Shown: positions 34,330-42,703 of the stretch, one piece after another
How positions within the stretch are numbered: the first letter of the stretch is position 1
Layout: every line of letters begins with the position of its first letter
Source: Rhizobium sp. 11515TR
Lineage (GTDB): Bacteria; Pseudomonadota; Alphaproteobacteria; Rhizobiales; Rhizobiaceae
NCBI RefSeq assembly: GCF_002277895.1
Contig: NZ_CP022999.1
Coordinates: 1,426,001 to 1,490,000 of the forward strand
Reading direction: 5' to 3'
Length of the DNA stretch: 64,000 nt
Notes under the pieces: generated by a model
Told to the model about the DNA's origin: nothing
Seen by the model: only the letters and a program-made list of their open reading frames with translations
The model's database searches: none
Translations under genes and position numbers: made by a program

Positions 34330-35628
34330 TCAATGACGGCCGGCTCGCCAATCTTCAAAGCGTGCATGTGCCAGCGCAAGCGAGGCGACGAGGGGCGTAA
34401 ACCCATGGAATGGCAAGGGGCGGTTGGATTGCAGCGGGATCGGCAGAGATTTCGCCGTTTCGCCGAGCGCCAGTCTCGCCAGTGTCCGACCGAGTTGCGC
34501 CGTCATGGCGATGCCGCGGCCGTTGCAGCCGATCCCTCCGAAGAAGCCGTCGCCGAAATGATAAAGGCGCGGCAGAAAATCCGGCGTCATGATCGCCGTT
34601 CCGGTCCAGACAATCTCCACCCCAGGACGGTGGGGCAGGCGGAGTTCGGATGCGAGCCGGTCGACGACTGCGCGGCCGACACGCTCGAAGGCGCCGATGG
34701 GATTGATCGCCATGCCACCGCTGATCAGCCTGTTGTCGCGATCGAGCCGGTAGGTGAAGAGGTTGGAGCGCGTATCGCCGACAGGCCGGCGATTTGGGGC
34801 GATCCGGGCAACGGTTTCGGCATCGATCGGCTTCGTCGCCACTTGATAGACTTTCAACGGTACGCCGGTTCGGCCCATGCGCGAAGCTATGCCGCTTGTG
34901 AAGGCGTTGGTGGCGAGGATGACGACAGCCGTTTCGATTTCATGGGCCGCGAGGTTAACCCGCCAGGTGCCGGCACGTCGCTCGACGTGCTCGACCATGC
35001 TGTTTTCGCGGATCATAGCGCCGCGCCGCATGACCGCCCCTGCGAGCCCATGGAGATAATTTAGCGGGTGGATCGTGCCGCCGGAGTGATCGATCAATCC
35101 TCCCGAATAGATCGCCATACCGGTCTCGTTCCGGATGGCGCCGGCATCGAGAAATTCGACTGGACGACCAAGCTCTGTCCAGTCCTTCGCCCTTTGGCGC
35201 AGGATCGCGGCCATGTCGTCGCCATAAGCGGGCTGCAGCCAACCGGTCTGCGCGGCATCGCATGAAATCTGTTCCTCCGCAATGGTCGCAAACACCTCGT
35301 CGGCGCCCGCACCGACGAGCGACAACAGCGCATCCGCCTTGTCGCGCGGCAGCTTCTGACTGACGGTTGCCGGATCGGCCTTGGCGAAATTGGGAACCAC
35401 GAAGCCGGCATTCATACCGCTGGCTCCCGCACCCAGCTGCCCGGCCTCGAGAACGGTCACGGAGCGGCCGGCGCGGGCAAGATGAAGGGCTGCGGTCAGG
35501 CCGGTAAAGCCGCCGCCGATCACGACGACGTCTGAGCGGGAAGGTAAGTCGCGGGAAAGTTCAGGGGCAGGGCCGGCTGTCAGCGTCCACAGGGTCGGAT
35601 TGGTAGGGCAAGGGGCACTGCTGGGCAT
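34330..35628 (-). CDS. FAD-dependent oxidoreductase, D-amino-acid oxidase (DAO) family
   Basis: This is a 432-residue flavoprotein of the glycine oxidase/gamma-glutamylputrescine oxidase type. The FAD motif 'VVVIGGGFTGLTAALHLARAG' is split near residue 35, and the C-terminal FAD loop is 'FGGIGCNGRGIAM'. It would oxidise an amine or amino acid and reduce oxygen or quinone. ATG at 35628 is chosen; a TTG at 35646 is possible, and neither has a clear ribosome-binding site. It is in the same orientation as the SfnB gene, 174 bases upstream of it, so co-transcription is uncertain. Confidence 0.87.
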   Translation of the reverse strand: MPSSAPCPTNPTLWTLTAGPAPELSRDLPSRSDVVVIGGGFTGLTAALHLARAGRSVTVLEAGQLGAGASGMNAGFVVPNFAKADPATVSQKLPRDKADALLSLVGAGADEVFATIAEEQISCDAAQTGWLQPAYGDDMAAILRQRAKDWTELGRPVEFLDAGAIRNETGMAIYSGGLIDHSGGTIHPLNYLHGLAGAVMRRGAMIRENSMVEHVERRAGTWRVNLAAHEIETAVVILATNAFTSGIASRMGRTGVPLKVYQVATKPIDAETVARIAPNRRPVGDTRSNLFTYRLDRDNRLISGGMAINPIGAFERVGRAVVDRLASELRLPHRPGVEIVWTGTAIMTPDFLPRLYHFGDGFFGGIGCNGRGIAMTAQLGRTLARLALGETAKSLPIPLQSNRPLPFHGFTPLVASLALAHARFEDWRAGRH

Positions 35629-35711
35629 CAGCGGAGGGTCTCTCAATAACTACACCAGATAGCCGTCACCATAGATCAGCCGCTGAAAGGATTGCGCCGG
35701 GATGATTTCAA

Positions 35712-35746
35712 GCGAGGCACCCCAAATGGGAGCGCCTCGCCTTTTT
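35712..35746. terminator. Terminator between the branched-chain-type binding protein gene and the DAO gene
   Basis: GCGAGGCACCCC (35712-35723) pairs with GGGAGCGCCTCGC (35728-35740) around an AAAT loop. On the + strand it is followed by CTTTTT. The genes on both sides are on the minus strand, so it most likely ends the operon that finishes at 35763, although the U-run is stronger in the other direction. Confidence 0.7.
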
Positions 35747-35762
35747 ACAAAATAGGTGTCGC

Positions 35763-37019
35763 CTACTTGATCTTATCCTTCAGGGCTGAAACGTCTTCCA
35801 TCTTCAGCTCGCCGTCGGTGACAACCTTGCCGTCGGCGATCTTCCAGAGACGGAAGGGGCCGGTGATGTCGCCATACTGATCGAAAGAGACCGGGCCGAT
35901 GACGCCTTCGTAACGGATCGGCTTGCCTTCCTTGATCAGGCCGAGCGCCTTGGCGAATTCTTCCTTGCCGGCATAGATCGGCGTGCCTTTGGGATCGACG
36001 ACCTTATAGATGTCATCCTTCAGCTTGGATGTGTCGTCGCCGGCGATCGCCAGCGCGAGACCGACGATCGCGCCGGCGTCATAGGCTCGGTCAGCGGCCG
36101 GGTTGGTCGGCTCGATGCCCGAAAAATCCTTGTAGTTCTTGTTAAAATAGTCGGTCGATGGCGTCGGCGTCGTGCCCGAGGAGGTGCCATAGGCGTCCTT
36201 CAGATAGTCGGCGCCGACGGAATCGATAAAGTCCGGGCTGTTCATGCCGTCATTGAGCAGAAACTTCTGCGGGCCGCCTTGCGAAATCCAGGTGCGGGCG
36301 ATGGTCGCGCCGTCGACCGGCGTGCTGACGAGATAGAGGCCGTCCGGATCGCCGCCCATGCCGGCGGTGACTTCCGAGGCATAGCTCGACTGCTTTTCAT
36401 TGTAGGGCGTCGTCGAGGCGATCGTGCCGCCGAGCGCCTTATAGGCCTTCGAGAATTCGGCGACCATATTGACGCCGAAATCGTTGTTGACGTGGATGAT
36501 CGCAAGCTTCTTGAAGCCCTTGTCGATCGCATATTTGGCGGCTGCAATGCCCTGCAGCGAATCCGATGTGATGGTGCGGAAGAAGATACCGTTGGTCTTG
36601 CCGTCGCGGCCGAGCGCCGTCAGCGTCGGCGAAGAGGCGGCCGGCGATACCTGCACGATCTTGGCGGGTGCGGTGACCGAGGTCAGGATCGGGATCGTCA
36701 CCGAAGAAATGATGCCGCCGATGATGGCCGGTACCTTCTTGACCTGCACCAGCTGGGTCGCAGCATCCACTGCCACATTGCCCTGGCTCTGGCTGTCGCG
36801 CGTATCCGTCACCAGATCGCAGCCATGGGCGCCGCCGGCGGCGTTGATATCGCGGAAGGCCATCTCGACAGACTTCGCGCCCGCCTGGCCGTATTCGCCG
36901 GCCGGGCCGGTCAGTTCCATCACGAGGCCGACCGTGACTTTGCAGTCCGCGGCATTGGCGGCGCCGGCGGCAGCGAGAAGGGCCAGAGCCGTGGTGATTT
37001 GAAATATCGTCTTCTTCAT
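35763..37019 (-). CDS. Branched-chain-amino-acid-type ABC substrate-binding protein
   Basis: This is a 418-residue periplasmic binding protein of the LivJ/Peripla_BP_6 class. The signal peptide ends after 'AAGAANA' (residue 23), and the mature part begins 'ADCKVTVGLVMELTGPAGEYGQ', typical for HAAT transporters. The start ATG at 37019 follows AAGGGGA; the ATG at 37052 lies outside this site. It is the last gene of the GntR operon, and its transporter (LivG/F/H/M-like genes) is divergent at 40255-43686. HAAT proteins also bind aromatics, urea and amides, so the ligand need not be an amino acid. Confidence 0.92.
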   Translation of the reverse strand: MKKTIFQITTALALLAAAGAANAADCKVTVGLVMELTGPAGEYGQAGAKSVEMAFRDINAAGGAHGCDLVTDTRDSQSQGNVAVDAATQLVQVKKVPAIIGGIISSVTIPILTSVTAPAKIVQVSPAASSPTLTALGRDGKTNGIFFRTITSDSLQGIAAAKYAIDKGFKKLAIIHVNNDFGVNMVAEFSKAYKALGGTIASTTPYNEKQSSYASEVTAGMGGDPDGLYLVSTPVDGATIARTWISQGGPQKFLLNDGMNSPDFIDSVGADYLKDAYGTSSGTTPTPSTDYFNKNYKDFSGIEPTNPAADRAYDAGAIVGLALAIAGDDTSKLKDDIYKVVDPKGTPIYAGKEEFAKALGLIKEGKPIRYEGVIGPVSFDQYGDITGPFRLWKIADGKVVTDGELKMEDVSALKDKIK

Positions 37020-37071
37020 CTTTGTTCCCCTTGTTCGGTCAACGATTTTCATTTCCGTTTTTTAGAACCTG

Positions 37072-37500
37072 TCAGGTCTCCGGCATCTGCAGCCAGGTTT
37101 CATGCAGATGCTGCCATTCGACGCCGTTGGGTGCCGATGAACTTGCGGTGAAAAGCGCGCTCGCCTGACGACGGCTATATTTGCCGGCGCGCGATTGGGC
37201 TTCGACATAGGTGAGGACGATCGCGTTCTCGGTTTCGAAGCTCGCGCGGATATCTGAAATCTCGATGTTGAAATCGCCGTGAAAGCTTCCTCGGTTTGCC
37301 CGGATCAGTTCGATGGTTTCAGCGCGGTCGAAGATACGGCCGGTTGGCGGGATCATGCGAAAAGCATGCCCGAAGGTGCGCTCGCAGCGGCCGAAATCCG
37401 TCTTGTCGGCAGTTGCGGCATCATACCAGGCCTCAAAGAAGCGATGAAAATCCAGCACTTCGGCGCTGGCCTTTTGAAAGAGGGGCGATTGCTGGCTCAT
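37072..37500 (-). CDS. NTF2/SnoaL-like hypothetical protein
   Basis: This is a 142-residue protein with the pattern of the cone-shaped alpha+beta NTF2/DUF4440 fold: an N-terminal helix pair ('LDFHRFFEAWYDAATAD'), then 'FDRAETIELIRAN' and beta strands ending 'EWQHLHETWLQMPE'. Such proteins act as small enzymes or binding proteins. It overlaps the aldo/keto reductase gene by 4 bases, so it is part of the same operon. Its role there is unknown. Confidence 0.75.
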   Translation of the reverse strand: MSQQSPLFQKASAEVLDFHRFFEAWYDAATADKTDFGRCERTFGHAFRMIPPTGRIFDRAETIELIRANRGSFHGDFNIEISDIRASFETENAIVLTYVEAQSRAGKYSRRQASALFTASSSAPNGVEWQHLHETWLQMPET

Positions 37501-38552
37501 ATCTTCCCCGCATTGAGGTTGTAATGCATGATTGAGCCGTGCCTGCCGGTGCGGTCACGCTCCAGCGTATAGACATCGCCTTCAAGGCCAGGGCTTTGGG
37601 CGATGATGCCGGCGATCTGTCGGCGGTCGTCGTCCGAAAGGGCGATATCCATGATCTTGGCATTGGCAAGCGCATGTGCCTGATTGCGGGCGCCGACGAT
37701 GACGGCGGCGACCTGCGGCTGTTCCAGCACCCAGGCGCTGGCGATCGTCGCGATATCGACACCATGCTTGTTGGCGATACCCTTCAAAGTCCTGAGCAGT
37801 GATTGGAACAGCTCCCAGCCGCCGAAGTCATCGATGATCAGCTTGTATTTGACGAGAGAGCGGTTCTCGAGTGGCATTTCCGGTTCCGGCTGCCCCAGCC
37901 ATTTGTCGCTCAGGAAGCCGCCGGCCACCGAGCCGTAGCAGAGGAACTTCACCTCGTTCTCCGCCGCCAGCCTGGCGAGGCTGTGCGACGGCCGCTGATC
38001 GAGAACGGAATATTGCAATTGCTGGCTGACGAGTGGAATGCCCGCTTTCAGAATCTCGGCAATATGTGGCGTGTCGAAATTCGTCGTGCCGACATTGCGC
38101 ACCTTGCCCTCGCGGCGCATCTCGTCGAGCCAGCCAAGCGCTTCGAGATAGCCGGGCAGAGAGTAGTCCCACCAGTGAAACTGTACCAGATCAAGCTGTT
38201 CGGTCTTCAGTTTGTGCAGCGATTTGTCGACGATGCCGCGAATATAGTCGCGGCTGATGGTTGCGAGCTTTTCCAGATCGGGAACCAGCTTCGTGTGGAC
38301 CTTCATCGCGCTTGAGGCTTCCGTGCCGCGCTCGTTGCGAAGCCGTTCGCGGGCTTCGCCAATCAGCTCCTCGACGCCCGTATAGATGTCGGCGCAGTCA
38401 TAGGTGCGGATGCCGACGTCGAAGGCGGCGATTAGGTCGGTCACCGCCTGGGTGCGATCGATTGCGCCGTGTCCGCCGGCAAGCTGCCAGCCGCCGCGGA
38501 TAACGCGGGAGATCTCGTATCCGGGGCTGAGCTCAAAAGTCTTGGCGGTCAT
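37497..38552 (-). CDS. Aldo/keto reductase
   Basis: This is a 351-residue NAD(P)H-dependent oxidoreductase with the TIM-barrel AKR fold. The N-terminal 'GGWQLAGGHG' strand, the catalytic Tyr region 'RTYDCADIYTGVEE', Lys in 'VHTKLV', His in 'VQFHWWDYS' and the C-terminal cofactor loop 'AAVIVGARNQAHA' are visible. ATG at 38552 gives a 10-base spacing to AGGAG; ATG at 38561 is too close to that site. The long upstream extension of the frame overlaps the TIGR04076 gene. The substrate may be a sugar lactone or carbonyl compound, unknown here. Confidence 0.88.
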   Translation of the reverse strand: MTAKTFELSPGYEISRVIRGGWQLAGGHGAIDRTQAVTDLIAAFDVGIRTYDCADIYTGVEELIGEARERLRNERGTEASSAMKVHTKLVPDLEKLATISRDYIRGIVDKSLHKLKTEQLDLVQFHWWDYSLPGYLEALGWLDEMRREGKVRNVGTTNFDTPHIAEILKAGIPLVSQQLQYSVLDQRPSHSLARLAAENEVKFLCYGSVAGGFLSDKWLGQPEPEMPLENRSLVKYKLIIDDFGGWELFQSLLRTLKGIANKHGVDIATIASAWVLEQPQVAAVIVGARNQAHALANAKIMDIALSDDDRRQIAGIIAQSPGLEGDVYTLERDRTGRHGSIMHYNLNAGKI

Positions 38553-38557
38553 GCGGT

Positions 38558-38911
38558 TCATTCTCCTTCGGGCAACGGCACGGCTGTTGTTTCGGCATGG
38601 CTGAACCGCCGCTTGCCCGTTCTGACGATCCGCAGCCGGCTCGCGCAGTTGGGGTCGGGGCAGGCGATTTCCGCGTCCGAGGTCATCCAGTCGTTCTTGT
38701 GGGTTGGTCGCTGCTTGGCCGCCAGCAGCGGTAGGACGGCCGATATGGAGTAGATCGAGAAGCCCTGGCCAGCCGGGAGGGACAGCATCTCGCCCTTGAG
38801 TTCGAAATAGTCGCCCGGCTTGGCGCCGCAATAGATCGGCTTGCCCTCGGGAATGACCGCTTCCACTCTAAGGTCGAAGAGCTCGAAACTGTCGTCGCTT
38901 TCAGCCGCCAT
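38558..38911 (-). CDS. TIGR04076 family protein
   Basis: This is a 117-residue protein matching the small TIGR04076 type: an N-terminal 'FDLRVEAVIPEGKPIYCGAKPGDYFEL' strand region in two parts, a central 'FSIYSISAVLPLLAAKQRPTHKNDWM' segment and 'DAEIACPDPNC' with a Cys pair near the end. The family has no assigned enzyme activity. It lies 1 base after the DUF3830 gene, which suggests that the two act together. Confidence 0.8.
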   Translation of the reverse strand: MAAESDDSFELFDLRVEAVIPEGKPIYCGAKPGDYFELKGEMLSLPAGQGFSIYSISAVLPLLAAKQRPTHKNDWMTSDAEIACPDPNCASRLRIVRTGKRRFSHAETTAVPLPEGE

Positions 38912-38912
38912 C

Positions 38913-39401
38913 TCAGATCTCCGCGCGTTCGAAGGTGACGTCGCAGGCGCCGTTGCGGCGGATGATGCCGCAAGCGGCCGCAAAGTGCTCGCGTTCTTCA
39001 GGGCGCGCCTGCGCTACGACGCTGCCGGCAAGCCAGCCGATCGGAAAGAACAGGCGAGCGCCCTGGCCGTAAAATAAGCCAATATCGAAGATCGCATCCG
39101 GATTGCCGCCCCACATACGCGGCGGCACGTAGCTGAGTACGATATCGCCCGGCTGCGGCGTCAGTGTCGCGTTCTCGGCGGGCAGGGCGTTCGCATAGGA
39201 AGCGCCTTTGAGATGCGCCGGCGGGATCGGGCAGGAGATTTCCGGGCCGGTCCACATGGCATGAATACCGCCGACGACGCGCGGCTCATTCAGATAGGTC
39301 CACAGAAAGGCGGCATTGTCGGGCGCCTTGGCTTCCAGCAGAGGCGCCAAGATACTGAGGCCGGAACGTGGTTCGGTGATCTTGATGGCGCGTTGGCTCA
39401 T
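38913..39401 (-). CDS. DUF3830 family protein (cyclophilin-like fold)
   Basis: This is a 162-residue protein of the DUF3830 type, visible in 'NAAFLWTYLNEPRVVGGIHAMWTGPEI', the 'PQPGDIVLSYVPP' strand and 'ARLFFPIGWLAGSVVA'. The family is predicted to share the cyclophilin-like barrel and tends to occur with GntR regulators and transport genes; its activity is unknown. ATG at 39401 overlaps the GntR stop by 4 bases. The longer upstream frame overlaps the GntR gene and is rejected. Confidence 0.85.
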   Translation of the reverse strand: MSQRAIKITEPRSGLSILAPLLEAKAPDNAAFLWTYLNEPRVVGGIHAMWTGPEISCPIPPAHLKGASYANALPAENATLTPQPGDIVLSYVPPRMWGGNPDAIFDIGLFYGQGARLFFPIGWLAGSVVAQARPEEREHFAAACGIIRRNGACDVTFERAEI

Positions 39402-40132
39402 GCGGATAGGCCCTTCTTGGCTTCGGCTTCCAGTTTGCTGCGCAGGAAGGTGAACGGCCGGCTGATGTCTGCCACCAGCGCATCGCGGGCTCCCTTTGCA
39501 TCCTGCGCGGCGATCGCCTTGACGATCGTGCGGTGATAATGGGCAGTATCGACCTCGCCTGCATCCGAGAAGGCGTAAATGGCGACGCGGATACAGGGGC
39601 CGGATTGCAGCCAGAGGCTTTCGATCATCGGAATCAGCACAGCGGAACCGCAGGCGCGATAGATCTCGAAGTGAAAGGCCTGATTGAGCGTCACCTCGCG
39701 GTCGACATCCTTCTTGTGCTTCAGCGCGCGCATCTCGTCCCATTCGCCGAGCATGCTTTCGATGGTCGTAATCTGGCGCGGTGTCATGCGGGTGGCTGCA
39801 AGCGCGATCGCCTCGCCCTCTATCAGGATGCGGGCGCGCAGAAGATCGTCCATCCGCTCCAGCGTGATCGGCGGCACGCGGACGGATCGATTGGGAAGGG
39901 CTTCTAATGCCTTTTCGGTAATGAGCCGACCGAGCGCTTCGCGCACAGGCATGGTGCTGGTCATCAATGCGTCGGCCAAGCCGCGGATCGTCAGCACCTG
40001 GCTCGGCTCGAAAAGCCCGCCGATCAGCGCGCGGCGCAGCTCCAGATAGACCCGGTCCTGAACGGTTTCTCGCCCTACTGGCGCAAGCTGTGCGGCAATC
40101 GGATCGCTCTTGTCGGCGGTGGCCTTTTGCAT
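39398..40132 (-). CDS. GntR family regulator, FCD-type ligand domain
   Basis: This is a 244-residue FadR/VanR-class regulator with an N-terminal winged HTH ('LEPSQVLTIRGLADALMTSTMPVREALGRL' in variant form) and an all-helical FCD domain with metal-site residues in 'LNQAFHFEIYRACG' and a later 'AHYHRTIVKAI'. ATG at 40132 is preceded by AAAGGGA. It is the first gene of the minus-strand operon and is divergent from the LivG-like gene, with TGATCA repeats between. It probably controls both directions in response to the transported compound. Confidence 0.92.
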   Translation of the reverse strand: MQKATADKSDPIAAQLAPVGRETVQDRVYLELRRALIGGLFEPSQVLTIRGLADALMTSTMPVREALGRLITEKALEALPNRSVRVPPITLERMDDLLRARILIEGEAIALAATRMTPRQITTIESMLGEWDEMRALKHKKDVDREVTLNQAFHFEIYRACGSAVLIPMIESLWLQSGPCIRVAIYAFSDAGEVDTAHYHRTIVKAIAAQDAKGARDALVADISRPFTFLRSKLEAEAKKGLSA

Positions 40133-40178
40133 TCGAAATCCCTTTTTCGGCTTGCGGAGATAATTAAAGCTGATTAGC

Positions 40179-40201
40179 GTGATCAATGCAAGTGTGATCA
40201 C
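40179..40201. promoter_or_regulatory. Candidate GntR operator (two TGATCA motifs)
   Basis: Two TGATCA hexamers at 40180-40185 and 40195-40200, each extended as GTGATCA and GTGATCAC, lie 15 bp apart in the 122-bp gap between the GntR gene and the LivG-like gene. The position fits an FCD-type GntR operator. The sequence alone cannot prove it. Confidence 0.5.
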
Positions 40202-40254
40202 AAATCAAATAATCAGGGAAGCGGCAATGATCGTTTTCCGGTCAGAGGGATCTC

Positions 40255-41052
40255 ATGAGTACGATAACTGAACGGCATGGGGAGGAAGCCCGGCCCGTTC
40301 TGACAGCCAAAAACGTGGTGCGGCGTTTCGGCGGTCTCGTGGCCGTCAACGACGTTTCCTTTCACGTGCGCCAGGGCGAGATCCTCGGCCTGATCGGCCC
40401 GAACGGCGCCGGCAAGACGACGATGTTCGACCTTCTGGCCGGCAGCGTCGCGCCGAGCAGCGGCGAAATCGTCTTGAATGGCACCGCAGTCGCAAGTGAG
40501 GCAACCCATCGGCGGATTGCACGCGGTCTTGGACGCACGTTCCAGATCCCGCGACCGTTTCCCAATCTGACGCTTCTCGACAACGTCATGCTGGCCGCCC
40601 AAGGTCAGACAGGAGAGCGCCTACTGTCGAATTTCCTGCGGCCATGGAAGGTCGCCGCTGAGGAGAAGGCCGCCCATGCAAAGGCGATGGAATTGCTCGA
40701 CCTCGTTCACCTGATGCGTCTGGCGCATGAACCGGCGCGCGTTCTATCGGGCGGTCAACGCAAGCTTCTGGAGCTTGCTCGCGTCATGATGGCCGATCCC
40801 GCCCTCATCCTGCTCGATGAGCCAGCGGCCGGCGTCAATGCTACTCTTCTGGAGACGATCATCGACCGTATCCGCGATATCAACCAGCGCGGCGTCACCT
40901 TTCTTCTGATCGAACACAATATCGATATGGTCACCCGCCTGTGTCACCGCGTGCTTGTGATGGCGAGCGGCCAGCTTCTTTGCGAGGGCACGCCGGAAGA
41001 GGTCGCCAGCGATCCGCGCGTCATCGAGGCCTATCTGGGAGGCGCAGCATGA
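40255..41052 (+). CDS. HAAT-type ABC transporter ATP-binding protein (LivG-like)
   Basis: This is a 265-residue ATPase with Walker A 'GPNGAGKTT' near residue 45, the LivG-style early signature 'RTFQIPRPFPNLTLLDNVM', the ABC signature 'VLSGGQRKLLELAR' and Walker B 'LILLDEPAAGVN'. The C-terminal 'VIEAYLGGAA' ending is typical of LivG/BraF. It is the first gene of the four-gene transporter operon and overlaps the LivF-like gene by 4 bases. Confidence 0.94.
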   Translation: MSTITERHGEEARPVLTAKNVVRRFGGLVAVNDVSFHVRQGEILGLIGPNGAGKTTMFDLLAGSVAPSSGEIVLNGTAVASEATHRRIARGLGRTFQIPRPFPNLTLLDNVMLAAQGQTGERLLSNFLRPWKVAAEEKAAHAKAMELLDLVHLMRLAHEPARVLSGGQRKLLELARVMMADPALILLDEPAAGVNATLLETIIDRIRDINQRGVTFLLIEHNIDMVTRLCHRVLVMASGQLLCEGTPEEVASDPRVIEAYLGGAA

Positions 41053-41798
41053 GCGAACCGGTCTTGAGTGTTCGCAATCTCGTTGCCGGTTACGAGCCGG
41101 GTGTTTCGATCGTGCGCGGTGCTTCGATTACGGTGGCCGAGAAGGAAATTGTCGTCGTGCTCGGCCCCAATGGTGCCGGCAAATCGAGTTTCATCAAGGC
41201 GATTGCCGGTCTGGTTCCGGTTGAAAGCGGCACGGTCGAGCTGGCCGGCAGGGATATTACGAGTACGCCTGCGCACATCATGGTGCGGCTCGGCCTCGCC
41301 TTCGTGCCGCAGACGGAAAACGTTTTCCCACTGATGTCCGTCGAGGACAATCTGAAGGTTGCCGGCGGAATTTTGAAGCCGAAGGATGTGCCTGCTCGTA
41401 TCGAAGAGATGTATGCGACCTTTCCGGATCTCGCCCGTCATCGTCGCATCGCGGCCGGTAATCTCTCGGGAGGGCAGCGGCAGATGCTGGCCGTTGCGCG
41501 CGCTCTTATCGTTCACCCGAAGCTTCTCGTGCTCGATGAGCCCTCGGCGGGCCTCTCGCCGAAATTTGTCTCGATGGTCTTCGACATGCTGAGCGAAATC
41601 CGCAAATCCGGCGTCACCATCCTGCTGGTCGAGCAGAATGCCAAGGCGGCGCTTGCGATTGGCGATCGTGCCTATGTTCTCGTCGAGGGCAAGGACAGGC
41701 ATGAAGGCGTTGCGTCGGAGCTTTGGAACGATCCCGTCATTGCCGAACTCTATCTCGGGCAGCGACCAGCACCGTCGATAAAGGGAGGTGCGGCATGA
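41049..41798 (+). CDS. HAAT-type ABC transporter ATP-binding protein (LivF-like)
   Basis: This is a 249-residue ATPase with Walker A 'GPNGAGKSS', the 'PQTENVFPLMSVEDNL' segment typical of LivF, signature 'LSGGQRQMLAVARAL' and Walker B 'LLVLDEPSAGLSP'. The start ATG at 41049 overlaps the LivG-like stop, and the stop overlaps the permease start, so all four subunits are translationally coupled. Confidence 0.94.
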   Translation: MSEPVLSVRNLVAGYEPGVSIVRGASITVAEKEIVVVLGPNGAGKSSFIKAIAGLVPVESGTVELAGRDITSTPAHIMVRLGLAFVPQTENVFPLMSVEDNLKVAGGILKPKDVPARIEEMYATFPDLARHRRIAAGNLSGGQRQMLAVARALIVHPKLLVLDEPSAGLSPKFVSMVFDMLSEIRKSGVTILLVEQNAKAALAIGDRAYVLVEGKDRHEGVASELWNDPVIAELYLGQRPAPSIKGGAA

Positions 41799-42703
41799 AC
41801 CTGCAATTCATCATTGATGGCCTGCTCACGGGCTCGATGATTGGCCTTGGCGCGATAGGTGTGACGCTCACCTATTCGATCTTGCGTTTCTCGAACTTCG
41901 CCCATGGCGATTTCATGGCCTGGGGCACCTATGCGACGCTTGCCGTCGTCAGTGCTATCGGCGCAATCTTCGGCAAAGTCGCTCCCATTGGCCCGCTTTC
42001 CTTCGGTTGGCCGCTGATCGTGGCGGTGATCGTGGCGATGGGCTTTACCGGCGTCCTTGCCCTCGCACTCGATAAGGTGCTGTTTGCGAGACTACGCGCC
42101 AAAGGCCAGTCGATCATCGTCGTCATGGCAAGCTTCGGCGCTTCCATGGCGCTGCGCAGCCTGCTCGAATTTCTCTTCACGTCGCGCCCGACCTATTTCA
42201 GCCGCGCCATCCAGATCGCCATGCCCGTCGGTTTCGGTATCCGCATCACGCCCGATCAGATCGCCCTTTTGATCGTCACGGCACTTTTGGTCTTCGGCGT
42301 TCATATGCTGATGACGAGGACGCAGACAGGGCGCTCCATGCAGGCGCTGAGCCAAAATCCGGCGCTTGCCCGTGTCGTCGGCATAAATGTCGCCAACGTC
42401 GTGCGCGTCACCTGGCTGATCGGTGGAGGGCTCGCCTGCGTTGCCGGCGTGATGATCGGCATTCTCGTGCAGATCCGGCCGTTGATGGGCTTCGACATGC
42501 TGCTGCCGATGTTTGCTGCGGCCATTCTCGGTGGTATCGGCAGCGTGCCGGGCGCAGTTTTGGGTGGATTGATCATCGGCCTTGCCGAGGCAGCGGCTGT
42601 TCAGCTGATCGGAGCGGAATGGCGTGCCGCCATCTCGTTCATCATCCTGATGGCGGTGCTGTTCATCCGGCCGATCGGCCTTTTCGGAGTGAGGGAGCGA
42701 TGA
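41795..42703 (+). CDS. HAAT-type ABC transporter permease (LivH-like)
   Basis: This is a 302-residue permease with about eight hydrophobic segments. It starts 'MNLQFIIDGLLTGSMIGLGAIG' and carries 'NFAHGDFMAWGTY', the LivH hallmark, near residue 35. The ATPase-coupling region is near 'TGRSMQALSQNPALARVVGIN'. It is coupled to neighbours by 4-base overlaps at both ends. Confidence 0.93.
   Translation: MNLQFIIDGLLTGSMIGLGAIGVTLTYSILRFSNFAHGDFMAWGTYATLAVVSAIGAIFGKVAPIGPLSFGWPLIVAVIVAMGFTGVLALALDKVLFARLRAKGQSIIVVMASFGASMALRSLLEFLFTSRPTYFSRAIQIAMPVGFGIRITPDQIALLIVTALLVFGVHMLMTRTQTGRSMQALSQNPALARVVGINVANVVRVTWLIGGGLACVAGVMIGILVQIRPLMGFDMLLPMFAAAILGGIGSVPGAVLGGLIIGLAEAAAVQLIGAEWRAAISFIILMAVLFIRPIGLFGVRER

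Noticed and set aside
33679..35064. 461-codon plus-strand frame
   Set aside because: It spans antisense of SfnB, the intergenic gap and the DAO gene, so it is not a gene.
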